A stretch of DNA of 64,000 bases from Motacilla alba alba (GCF_015832195.1 NC_052031.1:13517850-13581849), one strand, 5' to 3'. Positions 1 through 13,417 are shown, numbered from the stretch's first letter. A program made the numbers and translations. Notes: generated by a model not told the origin, from the letters alone.

Positions 1-564
1 TTTTTCACCAGTACAGAAAAATCTAATTCTGCTTTCCACCCAAAACAGAGGAAATCCCCAATGACTACGTACAGAATTAAGCCTAAGGTAGTACGTACTC
101 CCCAAAATAAAATTATTTCTATGGCCAGAATAAAATAGCATCATGAAATCATTTGGTTTATGTTATGTAATAATGCAATATTGAAAAACTCTCCAAGCAC
201 ATAATTCCAGAGGAGTAGTACCACTACGAAAATCCATGTATAAAGTTTACTTTTTTCACTTTCTTGAACACAAAATAGAGAAGAGGAACATATTTCCCAT
301 CTCTCTGGTCCTCAGTTTAATGTAGGTCTGCTGTTGTGTTTCATGTCAAGATGATCTGAATACCCTAAATACAGAAATTAAAATGCAGAACAAGTAATAT
401 ATGTATATAACAAGTATATATATGTTTTCCTAATATAAGGGAAAACAATTTTCAAAACCATTCTGCTGGCAAGTGCATCTTTAGTTATATGAGAAAAGAA
501 AAACTAGACAAGAAGTTCTTAGAATGTATGCAGCTTTTCCATTGCTATTTCATATAATAATAAA

Positions 565-1185
565 ATTGTTTAGGTTGGAAAAGATCTTTAAGATCATCAA
601 CTGGAACCATTAACTTACCATCACCATGCTGACCACTAAACCATGTCCTAAGCGCAACATCCACATGCCTTTTGAACACTTCCACAGGCGGTGATTCCAT
701 CACTTCACTGGGCAGTCCATTCCTTTGGCAATCTGACCACTCCTTCAGTGAAGAAACTTCTCCTAGTACCCAATCTAAGCCTCCCTGGTGCAACTTGAGG
801 CCATCTCCTCTGGTCCTGTCACTTGTTCCCTGGGACAAGAGCCAACCCCCCAGGCTACAGCCTCCCATCAGGCAGTTGTAGAGTGATAAGGTCACACCCT
901 GAGCCCCCTTTTCTCCAGGCTGAACACCCCCAGCTCCCTCAGCTGCTCCTCATCAGACTTGTGCTCCAGACCCTTCCCCAGCTCTGTTGCCCTTCTCTGG
1001 ACTCTCTCAATGTCCTTCTTGTACTGAGGAACCTAAAACTGAACACAGGATTTGAGGTGTGGCCTCATCAGTGCTGAGTACAGGGGGATAATCCCCACCC
1101 TGGTCCTGTGGCCACATTGCTGTTTATACAAGCCATGATGCCTTTGGCCTTCTTGGCCAGCCTTGGCCAGGAGCACACAGGCTCA
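565..1185 (-). mobile_element. CR1 LINE, 3' fragment, antisense
   Basis: The block opens with the reverse complement of the CR1 3' end (AGGTTGGAAAAGATCTTTAA, 572-591) and continues with recognisable CR1 3'-region words, such as the stretch around 905-1000 on Oxford-style pol C-terminal sequence, ending near CCTTTGGCCTTCTTGGCCA (1140-1158). CR1 inserts are typically 5'-truncated, as here. The small open frames in the block are decayed pieces of CR1 reverse transcriptase or its antisense, not host genes. It lies in the SRPK2 large intron, in the same orientation as SRPK2 transcription. Confidence 0.85.
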
Positions 1186-1190
1186 CTGTG

Positions 1191-1460
1191 ATCCAAACCA
1201 ACACACACACACAAAATAGAGTCCTACAGTTACAGATAACCCTGCCCTTTGTTCACACTACAGCCATCTTCAGCATCTCATGGAAGCACTGGTGTTTATC
1301 GTGCAGCATTAGTAAAAACTGATTGACAAGACAGTAATTCTCATACTTTCTGCTTCTACGTCCCTGTTTCTAATGGACAAAAATACTTTCTTTTTACCTT
1401 GCTGCTTCAAAAAGCTACATAATTTGCATGTGTCTGTGCATCCCAGCTTTTTTTCACAGC
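1191..1460. other. Spacer between two oppositely oriented CR1 fragments
   Basis: AT-rich SRPK2 intron sequence with a short (AC)n tract at about 1200-1212. I see no gene or regulatory motif in it. Confidence 0.5.
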
Positions 1461-1650
1461 ATGAGGTTCAACAAGACCAACGCCAGGTCCTACAGTTTGG
1501 TCACAACAACCCCAGGCAGCAACACAGGCGTGGGGCAGAGTGGCTGGAGAGCAGCCCAGTGGAAAAGGACCTGGGGGTGCTGGTGGACAGTGGCTGAACA
1601 TGAACCAGCGCAGGCTCAGGTGGCCAAGAAGGCCAGTGGTATTATTATAG
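1461..1650 (+). mobile_element. CR1 LINE, internal ORF2 fragment, sense
   Basis: The run from ATGAGGTTCAACAAGACCAA (1461-1480) through a TGGCTGGAGAGCAGCCCAGT-like stretch to GTGGCCAAGAAGGCCAGTGG (1620-1639) follows the well-known 3' half of CR1 ORF2. It is about 190 bp and is truncated at both ends. Its last part is complementary to the end of the CR1 fragment at 565-1185, so the two are separate insertions in opposite orientation rather than one broken element. Confidence 0.8.
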
Positions 1651-4600
1651 CATAGCCCACAAATATATATATTTACATACACATAGAGAGAGAGACTGGT
1701 TATTACTCCAAAGTTTTATACATTTTATATAAAACCGATACTGATATCATCATCAGGAAAGAAAAAAATATTATTTTCCTTAACCTTGAGGAGATACATA
1801 GACCAAGTCTTTTGCTTATAATATCATCCTCTAAACTACTCAAAAGATCTCTCCATTACTTGCTGCCATGTCTCTGATCTGCTTCAGAACACTACGTATT
1901 TCTATAATGAAGCTAATACCTTGAAAATGCATTCCATCTCTTTCAACTATATTTAGCTAAAGTGTTTATCCAATGTTTTTCAATTCAATGCTACATAGCT
2001 CTGTCCTCTTATATCTCAAAGCCCTTAGAGTTTCTTTCATGACTGCAGGGACAAAATTTCTATTACAAGGAGAAATAACAGCTTTCTAATGAGGTGCTGA
2101 ATAAGTACATATTAAATGTAAAGAAACCCAAAAGCTACTCTGCAAACCACCAGTATTCAAAGACAGTACTTCAACAAGATGCAACCTTCACAGGTCTCTC
2201 CAAAGCTTATTTGCAAACAAGAACTTTCACTACCCAGATTTTCCCACTAGCTACAACTGCAGTTCCCAGCAAGGAAATAATTTAGGATAAGAATAAAATA
2301 CCTTAGGATCATATAGACTTTCTGTAAAAACAAAGCAGATTGTATTGGAATCTTAAAGCTAGCCCTCTTACAATTTTTCAAAGGTACAGGAAGATCCCCT
2401 TCCTCTGGTAGCATCTAGGCAGAATCCAGGCAGAATCCAGGCTACCTGAACAGAGAACAGTGATCACTGCTCACCACAGATCACGCTAAGCAAGGCCATG
2501 GAGCCAAGAAAAATGCTGCTGCCATTGTTTGTAATGAGCCACAGGCCTTGTGTTATGGTGAGCCTTGGGACTTTCCACGTTCTGACTGAAGATTTGGCCT
2601 GCCTGGAGATTTGTTTTAGCATTGAACAGCAACAGCCCACTGATCAAAGGACTATTACCTACCTTTTCAGCTATTGCTTCACCTTGTACAGTTGTGCAGC
2701 ATAGCACTCATTGCTATACATATAGCTGGAACTAATATAGCAATAATAACTTTAACTATTTAAGATGCTGGAATAAAATGCAGTATTTAGGGTTCAAGAT
2801 CTGGAACCACTGCAGAGGACTAGACTGTGACAGGATGATACAGATACTTGAGGCTACAAACACCTCACCAGTGTTCAGCTGCTGGCTGCAGAACTGCAGC
2901 CTGGGAGCTGGGCAAAACCACTCACAGAAGTAACAAAGAACAAGCATCAAACTGTTGTGAAATACACCATTATACAGTAAATCTGGATGGCTTGACATTG
3001 ATTGTAACATGGATTTACAAGGTAGCACAGAAATAACCTGCAGAATCACATAAAAAATTATTCAAATGGAATTCAGAATAAGGAGTAAAAAGCTACCAGT
3101 ATCAAGCTCATAGACCTCTCAGCAGGGCCAGGAGGCTGATCACTGGCAATATCCCTCCCTTCTCCCAAATGAAAGCATCCATCCCAGAAGGGTAGGCACG
3201 GCACTGGGGAAAGAGCAGGTAGTATGTTTGGGAATGTATCATTTTGTTTGTAAGCAACTGGAAACAAATACTGATATCACTGTAACTCAACTGTCAATAA
3301 TTATTTGCTTGGACCTTTAAGAATTTCTACCAACCTTTCTGAAACCTGAGTTAAGTTTCCTGTGTAAAGGCAATAGGTTATGTACATGCACATATATAAT
3401 AACTATTACTTATTACTGATACCAATGCAAATCAACCATGAAACATGAAGTATAACATATTTTTCTCAAAAATAAAATATTGGCAGAATTAACACAAAGT
3501 GTGGGGAAAAAATTGATTAAGGATACAAGCACCAAAAAGCAATAAAATCTTTTTCTTAGTTCCACAGTATTTGAAAGCAGCTCCTTTATTACCAATGTAA
3601 ATTTCACGTCATCAACACTGAAATATCACTACGGAACAAAATCTGAGAAAAAGTTGGAAAAGCAGACTCTGAGAATTAAGATTCTTCTTGCTGGATATTG
3701 CTCTTTGGCAGCAATCATTGCTAAGTCAAACACGCCAGCATCTGGTGCACCACAGTTCAGAGTTTAACACAGTAATTTAAACCATACATCGTTTCAATTC
3801 AACTTAATACCTGGGGCTGTGAACTGTAATTAGGAAAAAGCTGGCACATATTCAGTTCCATTGGCCTTGCATATTAACATCACTATGTCTTAAAAACATT
3901 CTGAATAAACCAACAGGACAAGCATGTTCTCTGCACTTTGCCCATCAGGTCCTGATGCTAAGAAACAACTCACAGAGGTCCCATGAGGACTGGTTTGATT
4001 TTTTAAATTTTTGCTAACTCTTACATTATTTTCATTACTTTTGCCATAATTAAACACATACTGTACAGATCTGGGTATATATAATGCCACTTTCTGATTT
4101 AAAATCTCAGTCAAGTTCTTCTACTTAAATGCATGTCTTCCATAAAAACTTACACTTATTGAAGAAATCAGGTGAAGTGATTTTTAGCAATCTATGTATC
4201 TCACAAATAAACAGAAGATGTAATTATTTGCTGACAACTTTCTGATGTTAAAACCATCATAAAAGGACCTTCTTTTACAGTTTCAAAGTTTTATTTTTTA
4301 AGTGGCTTTACTACTGGACATCTAAAATGTTGATTGTTTTAAAGTGGGAAAGGAGAATAACAACGCAAATACGTAAAATTGTTTGATTCAGATTGATTCA
4401 GCACAATTAGAAGAGTGAATTATTCTTTTTACATGTATAGCCCTAAGTTGTCGTGTTCCTTTTTCATCATTTGCAAAGACAGAATATCAGACAAATCCAT
4501 TAAGAAAGGCCTAGAATTTTAACTACAAAATTAATTTCACTCACCACACACTGATCCCACACAATGATGTATAGAAAAAATTATAATGAAAACAGAAAAA

Positions 4601-7600
4601 CTTTAAAAATAAATCTGTGGTTTTGCTTCAATGTTGCTTTTAGTTGCAGCTATTAAAAATTCTCTGTTTTCACTGGTACAGCAAAGCATAAGTCAAGGAT
4701 TAAGACAAGCAGCTCCTGCAGAGAAGGTACAAGTGGAAGAAAAGGGAGGCTAATCTACTTAAACCTTATCTCAAGTTTTCGTAATGCTACAATTAGGACA
4801 AGATATGGCACTGTGTGAGACACAAGCTACTGAGAGTCACTCTGGAAACACAAAATTAGATCAAAATTATCATTTTAAAAGAGTAACATCTTTACACCCA
4901 AATATTCTCATTACACAAAACTGATTTTCTGGTTTCACAAATAAACATTAGGGAACACAAGTATACTACTTTTCAATTATAAGAACAGGATAAATTTTCT
5001 TTCCTGTACCATGTTTCTTATACAATATGTAAAAAAATTAGTCAAACCTTGTTGCAACATTTTCAGATAAACTAACCAATTCTGAATAACACTTTAGACA
5101 AATGAAGAAAAGTTGGTATTGTCTATTGGAATAAATAATTTCAACCTTGTTTTTAAATGCTGTATTTACTAAACAGCTTGGATTAGCAGTGAGAATGCAA
5201 CACTTAGAAGTAACTGATCCATATTAAACACCAAAACAGTTATGTAATAGGTGTCTGGTGATCTGAAATATAGTGGTAGCCTCGGAGTAGTTCTTTAAAG
5301 CTTTATCTCACATTTTTAAGTCCACTTGAGATTCACATCCCGCTTCTCCAAGAGCCTTGACTGGCTGGTGTGCCCAAATTATGTCTGCCCACAGCAGCAT
5401 TGCTGAGTTCATCACAAAGCTCCCAATTCCCAGCACAGCTCATTCCTGATTAAAGAGTGTCTCTATGAAATAGTGCACAGTGTGGAAGCAACTACCAAAA
5501 ATCTGTGTGTCATCTTCTCAACACTGTTGACACAATCCAACTTACAAGTTACTATATAGAAAACAGTTCTGGGAAACAAAAAATAAACACTAAAATCTGT
5601 AATTAACTTTAAAAAGAAAGGCAATGCTCTAAGACTATTTGACTGGAATGTGATTAGATGTCTAGGGACCAGCATAATGGACTTGGACACCAACATGTGC
5701 TGAGACACTGTTACTAATGTACAAAACAGGTCACCCCAAGCAATAAACTACCTTAAAAAAAAAGTCAAATGCTTTTTCAGATACTATTATCCATGAAGAT
5801 GATTTTTATTCTTTTGAGGCAGAACTCCTAGTAGTATCATGAAGTTCCTGGTTGTATCCAGTTTTCCCTGACACTTAACAACATTCACCAGGGAATAAAT
5901 CCTGGCAAAAGGGATCTGTCATAATGTGCCTTCTGACACCAGGAAAGGGAACTTGAAAGAAAGCTTAAGCCTCTGATCTCCTCAGGGCTCCCTCTTTCAT
6001 AAAAGTGCTGAATTGTGACTGCTGCACTAAAAAGAAAAATCATTTAATGACCCATACAGCCTCATTCCAACCCAATCCCCATTGTTTTGTAACTCAGAGT
6101 TACCTGGCAGCAGGCAAGCAGCATGCTGATACCTGTGTGTTAGTGAAACTTGATAGCAACACTTCCCTTTTAATCACTCACCTTCCAGCTCCATCAGTCT
6201 GCTGCTTTTGATTATGCTGCAGAAGGCCCTTACACACCAAAGCCTAGCACAGCCTATAATCTTATGATTGACACTTGCACATGGCAGGATGAAATAAGCT
6301 TGAAATTCCTTAGGCATCTTGACTCTTACTTCACAGGTGAGTGGACTACTGAGCTATTACATAAGCATGAGAACTGAAACCTTAAAATAAAGCTACCTTA
6401 AACCTTAAAATAAACCTTAAAGTACAGCAACTGAGGAAATAATCTGAATTCCTAGATTCACAACTTTAAAGCAATCCCAGGCTCATTCTGGCATCAAACT
6501 CAGACCTGCAGATGGCATCAAAGCCTACAGGAAAGCAGCATTTCAAGCATGCCCATTCCTTCGGTATTTTTCACTCCCTGGGAAACCTCCTTACCCTATC
6601 ATCCTAACCTTCCTGTTCCTGGGCATGAAAGCTCCTCTCAAACACACCTCTACTTGTTCACTGCACACTGGGATCTAGGAGCTAACTCCAGTTTCACAGC
6701 TCCTTCCTGAGCCAGGCACAGAAGTGTCACACATGAGCCACCCTGCTTGGATCCAGGCTCACAGATCCTGTCAGGCTTGTGAATACTGTCAGATGCTGCA
6801 AGTGATCCACAGAGGTGGCCTTGAAAATCTAAGGGCTGCCCCACTAATTTAGGTCAAACACACACCTAGGCCAGTATTGTACCCCTGGGTGCCTGAAACA
6901 TACACTTAGAGATGAGTACACAAGTGGATCACTCTGTATGAGGACAAATTTGCTCGGCAGGTCTTCAGCAAACAGGGGCTTGGAAAATCACACTGCACTG
7001 ACAATAGCATTCTTAAAAACTACTGATGGTGCTGGTTACCAGTCTTATCCTTCTTAAACCCATCTGTAACTTGGACTTTACAACATAGTGCAAAGGCACA
7101 TTCTGTCTCTTATACTGTACATAAAGAAGTTAGGTTGGGGTTTTTTCCACTGAAGTCATTCTTTGAATATCATTGTTTTGTAATGAATAAAGGCAAGTTA
7201 TTTCTTCTTCCCTTTCTACACCTGTAATGATTTTTTAGGCATATCAAAATGCTTCTTAATCACCTTTACATATCTGAAATGTACTAGTCATAAATTAATA
7301 TCCTCAGTCACCTTTACTACCTTCTTCCTTGAGCAATTTTTAGCTCTACATAATCGTTTTGGAAATAGTACAATGTGAACTATGTAATCATCATAAATGT
7401 AAACCACCATTTATAAAGACACACAATTTATTTTAAAATATTTGCCTTCAAACATTGAAATAGCCATAAAAAAAGAGTACACTTTATTTATTACATATTT
7501 AGCCAAGTACCTTACTTAAGTCTCAGCTGCACTTAACTGCATTCTTTTAATTACTTTTTACTTGGATTTTAATGATTTTTATTAACGCCTTGGATTTTTT

Positions 7601-10597
7601 TAATGATTTTAATGATGTTTTAAAAAATCTACATCCCAGTCTGTGATGAAGGAATAACATCACATGCAGGTGAGCAACAACAGGAATGTAAAAGGCAGCA
7701 GACAGTTATTACACAGAGAAACTACTGGGGTGAAACATGAGACTAGAAAAAGCAGAGCAGTGCAAGGGAAGAAATATGTCCCAAGAGAGCTTTCTTTAGA
7801 AACATGAATACAAAACCAATACAATTTTAATACAATTTGAAAAGTAGTAAACAACTGATTTTAACATTGGAATTTAAGGTACATATACTGTAGCTACACT
7901 GCTCTGACCTTTATCACTGCAACAAGAACAGTAGAGACATAATTTTTTTTCCTCAGGGATAGGAAAATATAATTGACCTCTAACGATGGAATACTCCCTT
8001 CCATTTTAGAAAACTGCAAACTAAGCATTGATAATAGCTCAAGGCAACTGAAGCCCTTGGTTCTTTTAATCTCCTACATTCAAATTATCGACTTTTAATT
8101 AACTAACTTCTGTTGAGGAAAAACAGTGAGGCACCAATACTGTCAAGAAGCATTTATTTCACCAGGGTCTATTCAGAAGTTTGCCTTTACCCAAAAAGCT
8201 CAAGATAAGATTCCTTTAGCATTAACACTCAAAGAGACTTCCTTAGCAGAACATTACTTTATTATGGAGCATATCGATACAAAAGCCAAAAGTCTGCCAG
8301 CTGCTTTGCTGGACAAAATCAGAGTGTGTGTTGTTTAGACATACACACTATTTTAATCCTTGGATTTCCAATGTATAACTTAAAATAAAAACAGTACACA
8401 TGAAATGCAGAAAAAGTTAGCACCTCTACAGAGGTTCACTTTGAAATTTACACCACCTTTTTCAGTCAAAAAGCTTGCTCAGACTATCTTCTTTAAAAAC
8501 AAAAAGTTCTTCTATGGTTATCTTAGGCTCAGATGCAGACTGCTGCAATTCTGTTCCATGTGCTTTATTATATTAGGCTTATTTTTCCAGCCACTTCTGC
8601 ACATTACCAGAGATCCATCCAAACACAATAGTTTACAAAGGCAGAGTTCATCCTAAAAGGTATTACTGGGGTAGACACTGGACATAAGAAGAGCTGCTAT
8701 CAAAGCTCTGCCAACTTCAAATACGACCATCCCTCTTACACTTACCATATGCCCTAACTGTTAACAGATTAAAAGTGAAAAATCAGGAAACAAGGATAAG
8801 GATTGTAGAGAAGGGGAAAAACAAAAAGTCTTGCTAGGAAAACTAGGAAGCAAGGGTTTTCACTTCAAATATATGAAGGATGAGACAAACAGTACTTTAA
8901 AGATACAAATATTGGGAGCTGTAATGATAGGTAGAGACACAATTTTTTGTTTCTTCAAATATTAATATTTTTAATTTTCTTCTCAAACAACCCAGTAAAA
9001 CAATGCCCATTCCCAAAGTCCCCATAGGCAATTAGAACAGAATTAGTTATTGATTATTAAAATACAGGTTAGATTGCAAAGATAAGAGTCTGGTAGAATC
9101 ACAACAAAAGCAATTACTACTAAAAGGGAAGGGATCAATTATTAATACAACTGCTATATAGTTACATTTTCATTTTATCATTTAATTTTCTTCGGTAGAG
9201 AACTGAAGTCACCTTATGCACTTTCATTAGGTATTGGCATAACTTTGGGTTCTACTCTTCTGAACCTTTGCTAATCTTCCTCTTTAAAAGCTTTCAAAAA
9301 TTTAACATTAGCTTCTCTGACATTCTTCAGTAAATTATCCCAAGAAGAAAAGAAAACAACAACTTCACACACATTATGCTTGGGGGCAGATACAAGACCA
9401 CTGCAGACTGAGGGAGCATATGGCCACTTTCCTTTAGAAAGGCCAAGAGCTACATCCATAGCCTTTGGTCAGTGCCCAGAACACATTCAGCCAGTGTTCA
9501 TGGGAACAGGAGCTACCTCATAGATGCTGCTTCTAAGAAAAAAAAACTACTGAAAGAGGCTGAAAAATACTGTGGTAGAGAAACAGTAACAAACAAAAGC
9601 AGTGCATGACTTTTACCCATTTAAGATTCCATAATAATGTAATATATATCCTAAACCTTGATATCTGTACAATACTTGTGGGTTCAAGGGGTTAGACAGC
9701 TGGAAGTGCACAGTGCAGAAATCTGGCACTTTCCATGTCAGTCAACACAGATGTACTGCACCACTGCAAAGTAGTATCCTGTGGTCCACACCACCTGTTC
9801 TGAAGTACTGCTTAAAAACAAAACCAAAATCAATCTTGGTATTTGCATTCATACTTTTGTATCAAAATATGCAGCACACATAATCCTCTGTCCATAGGTT
9901 CACACACCATCATCTAGATTGTTTTTTTACTTACCAAATGCCTTCTTTTAACTTTGGATAAAGATGTACAGTTGACGTGCTAAAGAGGACAACTCTAACT
10001 GGGTATTTACTTGTTTTTTGTCACATTCACTTAGAAATAAAGTCAAGCAAAAAAACATATCCAAGGTAGAAGTTTACACCAGTAGAAGCCTGTACTGGTC
10101 TGAACATAAAGAGCCTACCATTCTGCTGAATGCAAAAGGCAATGTACCTGAGGCCATCTGTTAGCACTAATAGAAGGACACTAAACAGGCTTGTCTGCCT
10201 GTAAGCAAGTTTATCTCTGAACAGACTCAGGCATCTGTCAAAATCACTATTTCACAGACTTCGCTCAATGCAGACCTCCACTTTAAGGAGAAATAAATCG
10301 CAGAGGACCCAAATTAACAATTTTGATTCATCTTTTGTCCAGCTGAAAAAATACGTGAGTAGTTTGAACACACTGCATGTAAATTCATCTGTTATAACCA
10401 AAATCAAGTGCTAGCTTATCATAATACAGTGAGATACTCTGTTTCAGTAGCCTGGATGTTTGATTTCAAAGTAAAGCCATACCAAGTAAATTCTATTATT
10501 ACAGGTTAACTATAGGTATAGCCTTGATTCAAGATAAAGTGCTTCCTCTTAAAAATATGAGACATTCAGCTTCTATTTTCTTTTTTTCTTACCCTAT

Positions 10598-10650
10598 TTA
10601 AAAAAAAAAAACACAAAAACAAACAAAACAAAACAAAAAAAAAAACAACA
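10598..10650. repeat. A-rich low-complexity tract
   Basis: A run of A with scattered C (AAACAAAACAAAAC pattern). It may be a decayed poly-A or simple repeat; no attached element is recognised. Confidence 0.7.
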
Positions 10651-12035
10651 CCATATTCACCTCCACCAGTTCTCATTGACTTATGGGGTCAACACGGAGC
10701 AGCTACAGGACCAATCTTACAGCCTTCTTTGGCAAATAAGGTCATACTGACAAAAAGCTATTCAGACTACTGAAATTTTTTCTTCTTGTGTCATCACCTT
10801 AATACTCTTCAAACAAAAGCCTGCAAGTAAGCTACAATACGATATAACTCTCCTAGCCAATTTTACAAGAGGAGTCCTACAGCTCTCTTTGAAGCACATT
10901 GTTAACAGCAACAATGGAAGTTACTCCACAAAGCCTTGACCTGGCAGAGAAAAGTTTTCGTAAGAACCACAGTTAAGAAAAAAAAACTGCATTGGATTCA
11001 AAACTAAGTCACAATTTTCTTGTAGTGAACAGGTTCACTACAGGGAACTTATGGTATAGAATCTCCACCCCTCAAATCAACATTTTCAATTGCAGATACT
11101 GTGCATTTGATGTGCATCACTGATACCATACACCTCTAAAATACTAGAATATGCTGAAGCAGTTGAATTTAAAGTAAAGCTAGAAACAGGACCAAAGAGA
11201 TACCGAAAACATCTGATAATGGTTTTACTTTGGGGGCCTCAACCATTTGCAAGGAGACTTAACAACTTGAAAGGAGTTTTGCTTTCATATAGAAGCATGA
11301 AACAGAGCAGGTCATCTCCAGAGCACAGAAGTGGTATGAAGAGAAAACATACATAGCAGAAGAGAAAAGATGGCTCTCGTCAACTACAACAAAACCACTT
11401 GTTTCATAAGGCAACCGATCGGATTGGAGCATTGCATCTGGAAACGCCGACTCAGCCAGGCAAATGGCCAGCTCCTGACTGTGCACCCTGACTTAACAGG
11501 AGCCAGTTTCTTCAGCAAACACAAAGACTACCAGTTCTGTACTTATTAAGTGTCTGTGAAAGCAAACTTTTAACAAACTCATTCAGTAAAACATCCCACT
11601 TAGCTCCCCTAAGAAGTGTATTGAATGCTCTATCACCTAAGAATAGAAGTTTATTAACAACCTTGTGGTTAACACTTAACTGAAAGCTTCAAAAATAACT
11701 GTGAACTTAGAGCTACAATGAAATTTAACCTATTTCTGTTTTCAAACTGGTAAAAGACAGATCCATGTAACACTACAAACTGAAGGTTTTTGGAAACAAG
11801 GGAATCAATTACTGCATATCTTGCATATAACATTTGTTTCCATTGCAGTAACTCCGAATTCAAACAACTGAAAGCCTAATACAGCTTTTACATAATGCTG
11901 GAGGAAACACCACGAGTGGAACAGGATGTGAACAAAAGTTAGCTGCCAAACTCTAATCACCACTACACCAGCACCTCATCTATGTTATTTTTACCAATCT
12001 TAATGAGGAAAAAAAGCACTCATTCATTGTAACTA

Positions 12036-12036
<1 letters not shown>

Positions 12037-12066
<30 letters not shown>
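12037..12066 (+). repeat. Uninterrupted A30 tract
   Basis: Thirty consecutive A. A similar short word (AAAAAAGCAC) lies both 50 bp before it (12010-12019) and at its right edge (12061-12070), so a small retro-insertion or duplication is conceivable. No parent gene or poly(A) signal is visible upstream. Confidence 0.85.
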
Positions 12067-12067
<1 letters not shown>

Positions 12068-12334
12068 CACACCAAACACTTCATGGTCAGAGATATACTG
12101 TTATTTCTTCCAGTAGAAGACACAAAAAGACCTTGCCCTTTGAATCATTTGCCATAGCACACAGCAGCATCTCTCCCCACCACATGTATATCCATCCAAC
12201 CACCGTACACTGCTTCCCAGTTTAAGACTAGCCAGCTAGGAGGAGAGGGGACTGAGTGACATCAGGAGGTATTTCCCTGTCAGAACAAAGCAGGTAGACT
12301 GGATCCCCAAGTAACAAAAACAACGACAAGAGCC

Positions 12335-12361
12335 TATTGGCGACTTAATGAGTCGCCAATA
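12335..12361. other. Perfect hairpin with two opposed CCAAT boxes
   Basis: TATTGGCGAC (12335-12344) and its exact reverse complement GTCGCCAATA (12352-12361) flank a 7-nt loop. Each arm carries one CCAAT pentamer, in opposite orientation. It sits in the SRPK2 intron about 1 kb downstream of the SRPK2 start codon, just outside the CpG island. It could be an NF-Y-type enhancer or an RNA hairpin; the function is not shown. Confidence 0.7.
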
Positions 12362-13175
12362 AAGTCCCACTAAACAAAACACAGTGAAAGTTAGTGACAC
12401 GAGCATGTAATCTTTCAAGGACAAAAAATGAAAATAGTCCAAAGCCCCAGTGTCCTAGGAATGAATAAAGTGTGAACACTATAGAGATGGAAGAATGTCC
12501 CTATGTGGTTCAGCGAACAAGTATCATGAGAAAAGATCAACTGGACAGTCACAAGAACATGAAGGGCTAGCAGAAGACAAGAAAGGGAAAACAGAGAACA
12601 ACTTCTGTTCCTATCTGCAGGATTCACAGAAGCTTAAAACAAACCAAAAAGATACTGGTATCAGCATCGTTGGCAATTAGACACACCTGGGAAGGGGAAA
12701 TAGAGGAGGATGAAAAAAGGACTGCCTGAAGATGGGACGATGATGCAGAAAGAAACCTCGGAACAGAAAGCACTGGGAAAGGAGACCACAAAGATGAGAG
12801 AACTGGAGGGAGAACCAAGAGGAACACGTGGGCTGGGCAGATCCCCGACAAACCGGGCGTTCTCAGGGCGGGCGGCCGGAGCGCCTGGCGCGTTCCCGCG
12901 GGGCACCGGGCGGCCCTGCCCGAAGGATGCTGAGCCCGGCGCCCGGGCGGGGGACGGTCCCCGGGCGGCCGTGGCGGCGTCCCCCGAGGGAGAGCCCGGC
13001 CCGGGCGGGCGCCGTGCCCTGCCGGGGGAGCCGCCGTGCGTCCCGCGGGACCGGGCAGCCGGGACGGCCGCAGGGGTTACGGGGCGCCGGGAGCGACGCG
13101 CGGGGGGACGCACAGACAGCGGAGGGGTCGCGGGGGGAGGCTCCGTCCCGGCGGGTCGGGGGTCCCCATACTCAC

Positions 13176-13375
13176 TTTTTGTGGGGCGCCGCGTGCTTGT
13201 CCCTCCTGCCGGCCGCCGCGGACTGCTTGGGCCGCCGCCTGCGGGCCTGCAGGGCCAGCACTGCCGGGAGAAGAGAACAGCCGGGAGCCGGCGTGAGCGG
13301 CGGCGGCGGCGGCGGCCGCGCAGCCCCCCCGCCCCCTCCCGCCCGGCACAGCGCGGTACCTTTGCGCGAGTTCAT
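13176..13375 (-). CDS. SRPK2: SRPK2, first two coding exons (SR-protein kinase 2, partial)
   Basis: SRPK2 phosphorylates Ser-Arg dipeptides of SR splicing factors in cytoplasm and nucleus. Only the extreme N-terminus is here. The ATG at 13375-13373 encodes MNSRK; that exon ends at 13360 with donor GTACC. After a 99-nt intron (13261-13359, acceptor ..GGCAG) the second exon, 13260-13176, continues VLALQARRRRPKQ...HKK and ends at a strong GTGAGT donor (13175-13170). The splice restores a valine codon (G|TG). From memory, one human SRPK2 isoform begins MSSRKVLAIQARKRRPK and SRPK1 begins MERKVLALQARKK, so the family is clear; synteny with PUS7 and RINT1 picks SRPK2 over SRPK1. The exons leave a two-base partial codon (101 nt). 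The next exon, expected to carry the proline-rich and kinase parts, is not seen in 1-13175 and must lie left of the window. Kinase activity cannot be judged from this piece. Confidence 0.86.
13298..13315. repeat. (CGG)6 trinucleotide run inside the 99-nt SRPK2 intron
   Basis: Six uninterrupted CGG units lie between the first two SRPK2 coding exons. Because the intron is so short, length changes in the run would alter its size noticeably. Confidence 0.85.
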
Positions 13376-13417
13376 CGCCCCGCGCCGCGCGCTGCTCGGC
13401 GGGCACGCCGCTGCCCG

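Larger units (their letters stand above)
1656..12334 (-). other. SRPK2 large intron, no exon recognised
   Basis: About 10.7 kb of AT-rich sequence. Every open frame is short (under about 100 codons), unrelated to the SRPK2 protein and without paired splice signals. It contains small direct repeats (12-bp duplication at about 2417-2440; a diverged TTTTAATGATTT repeat at 7568-7620; A-rich low complexity at 10600-10650). The kinase-domain exons of SRPK2 are not here. Confidence 0.6.
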
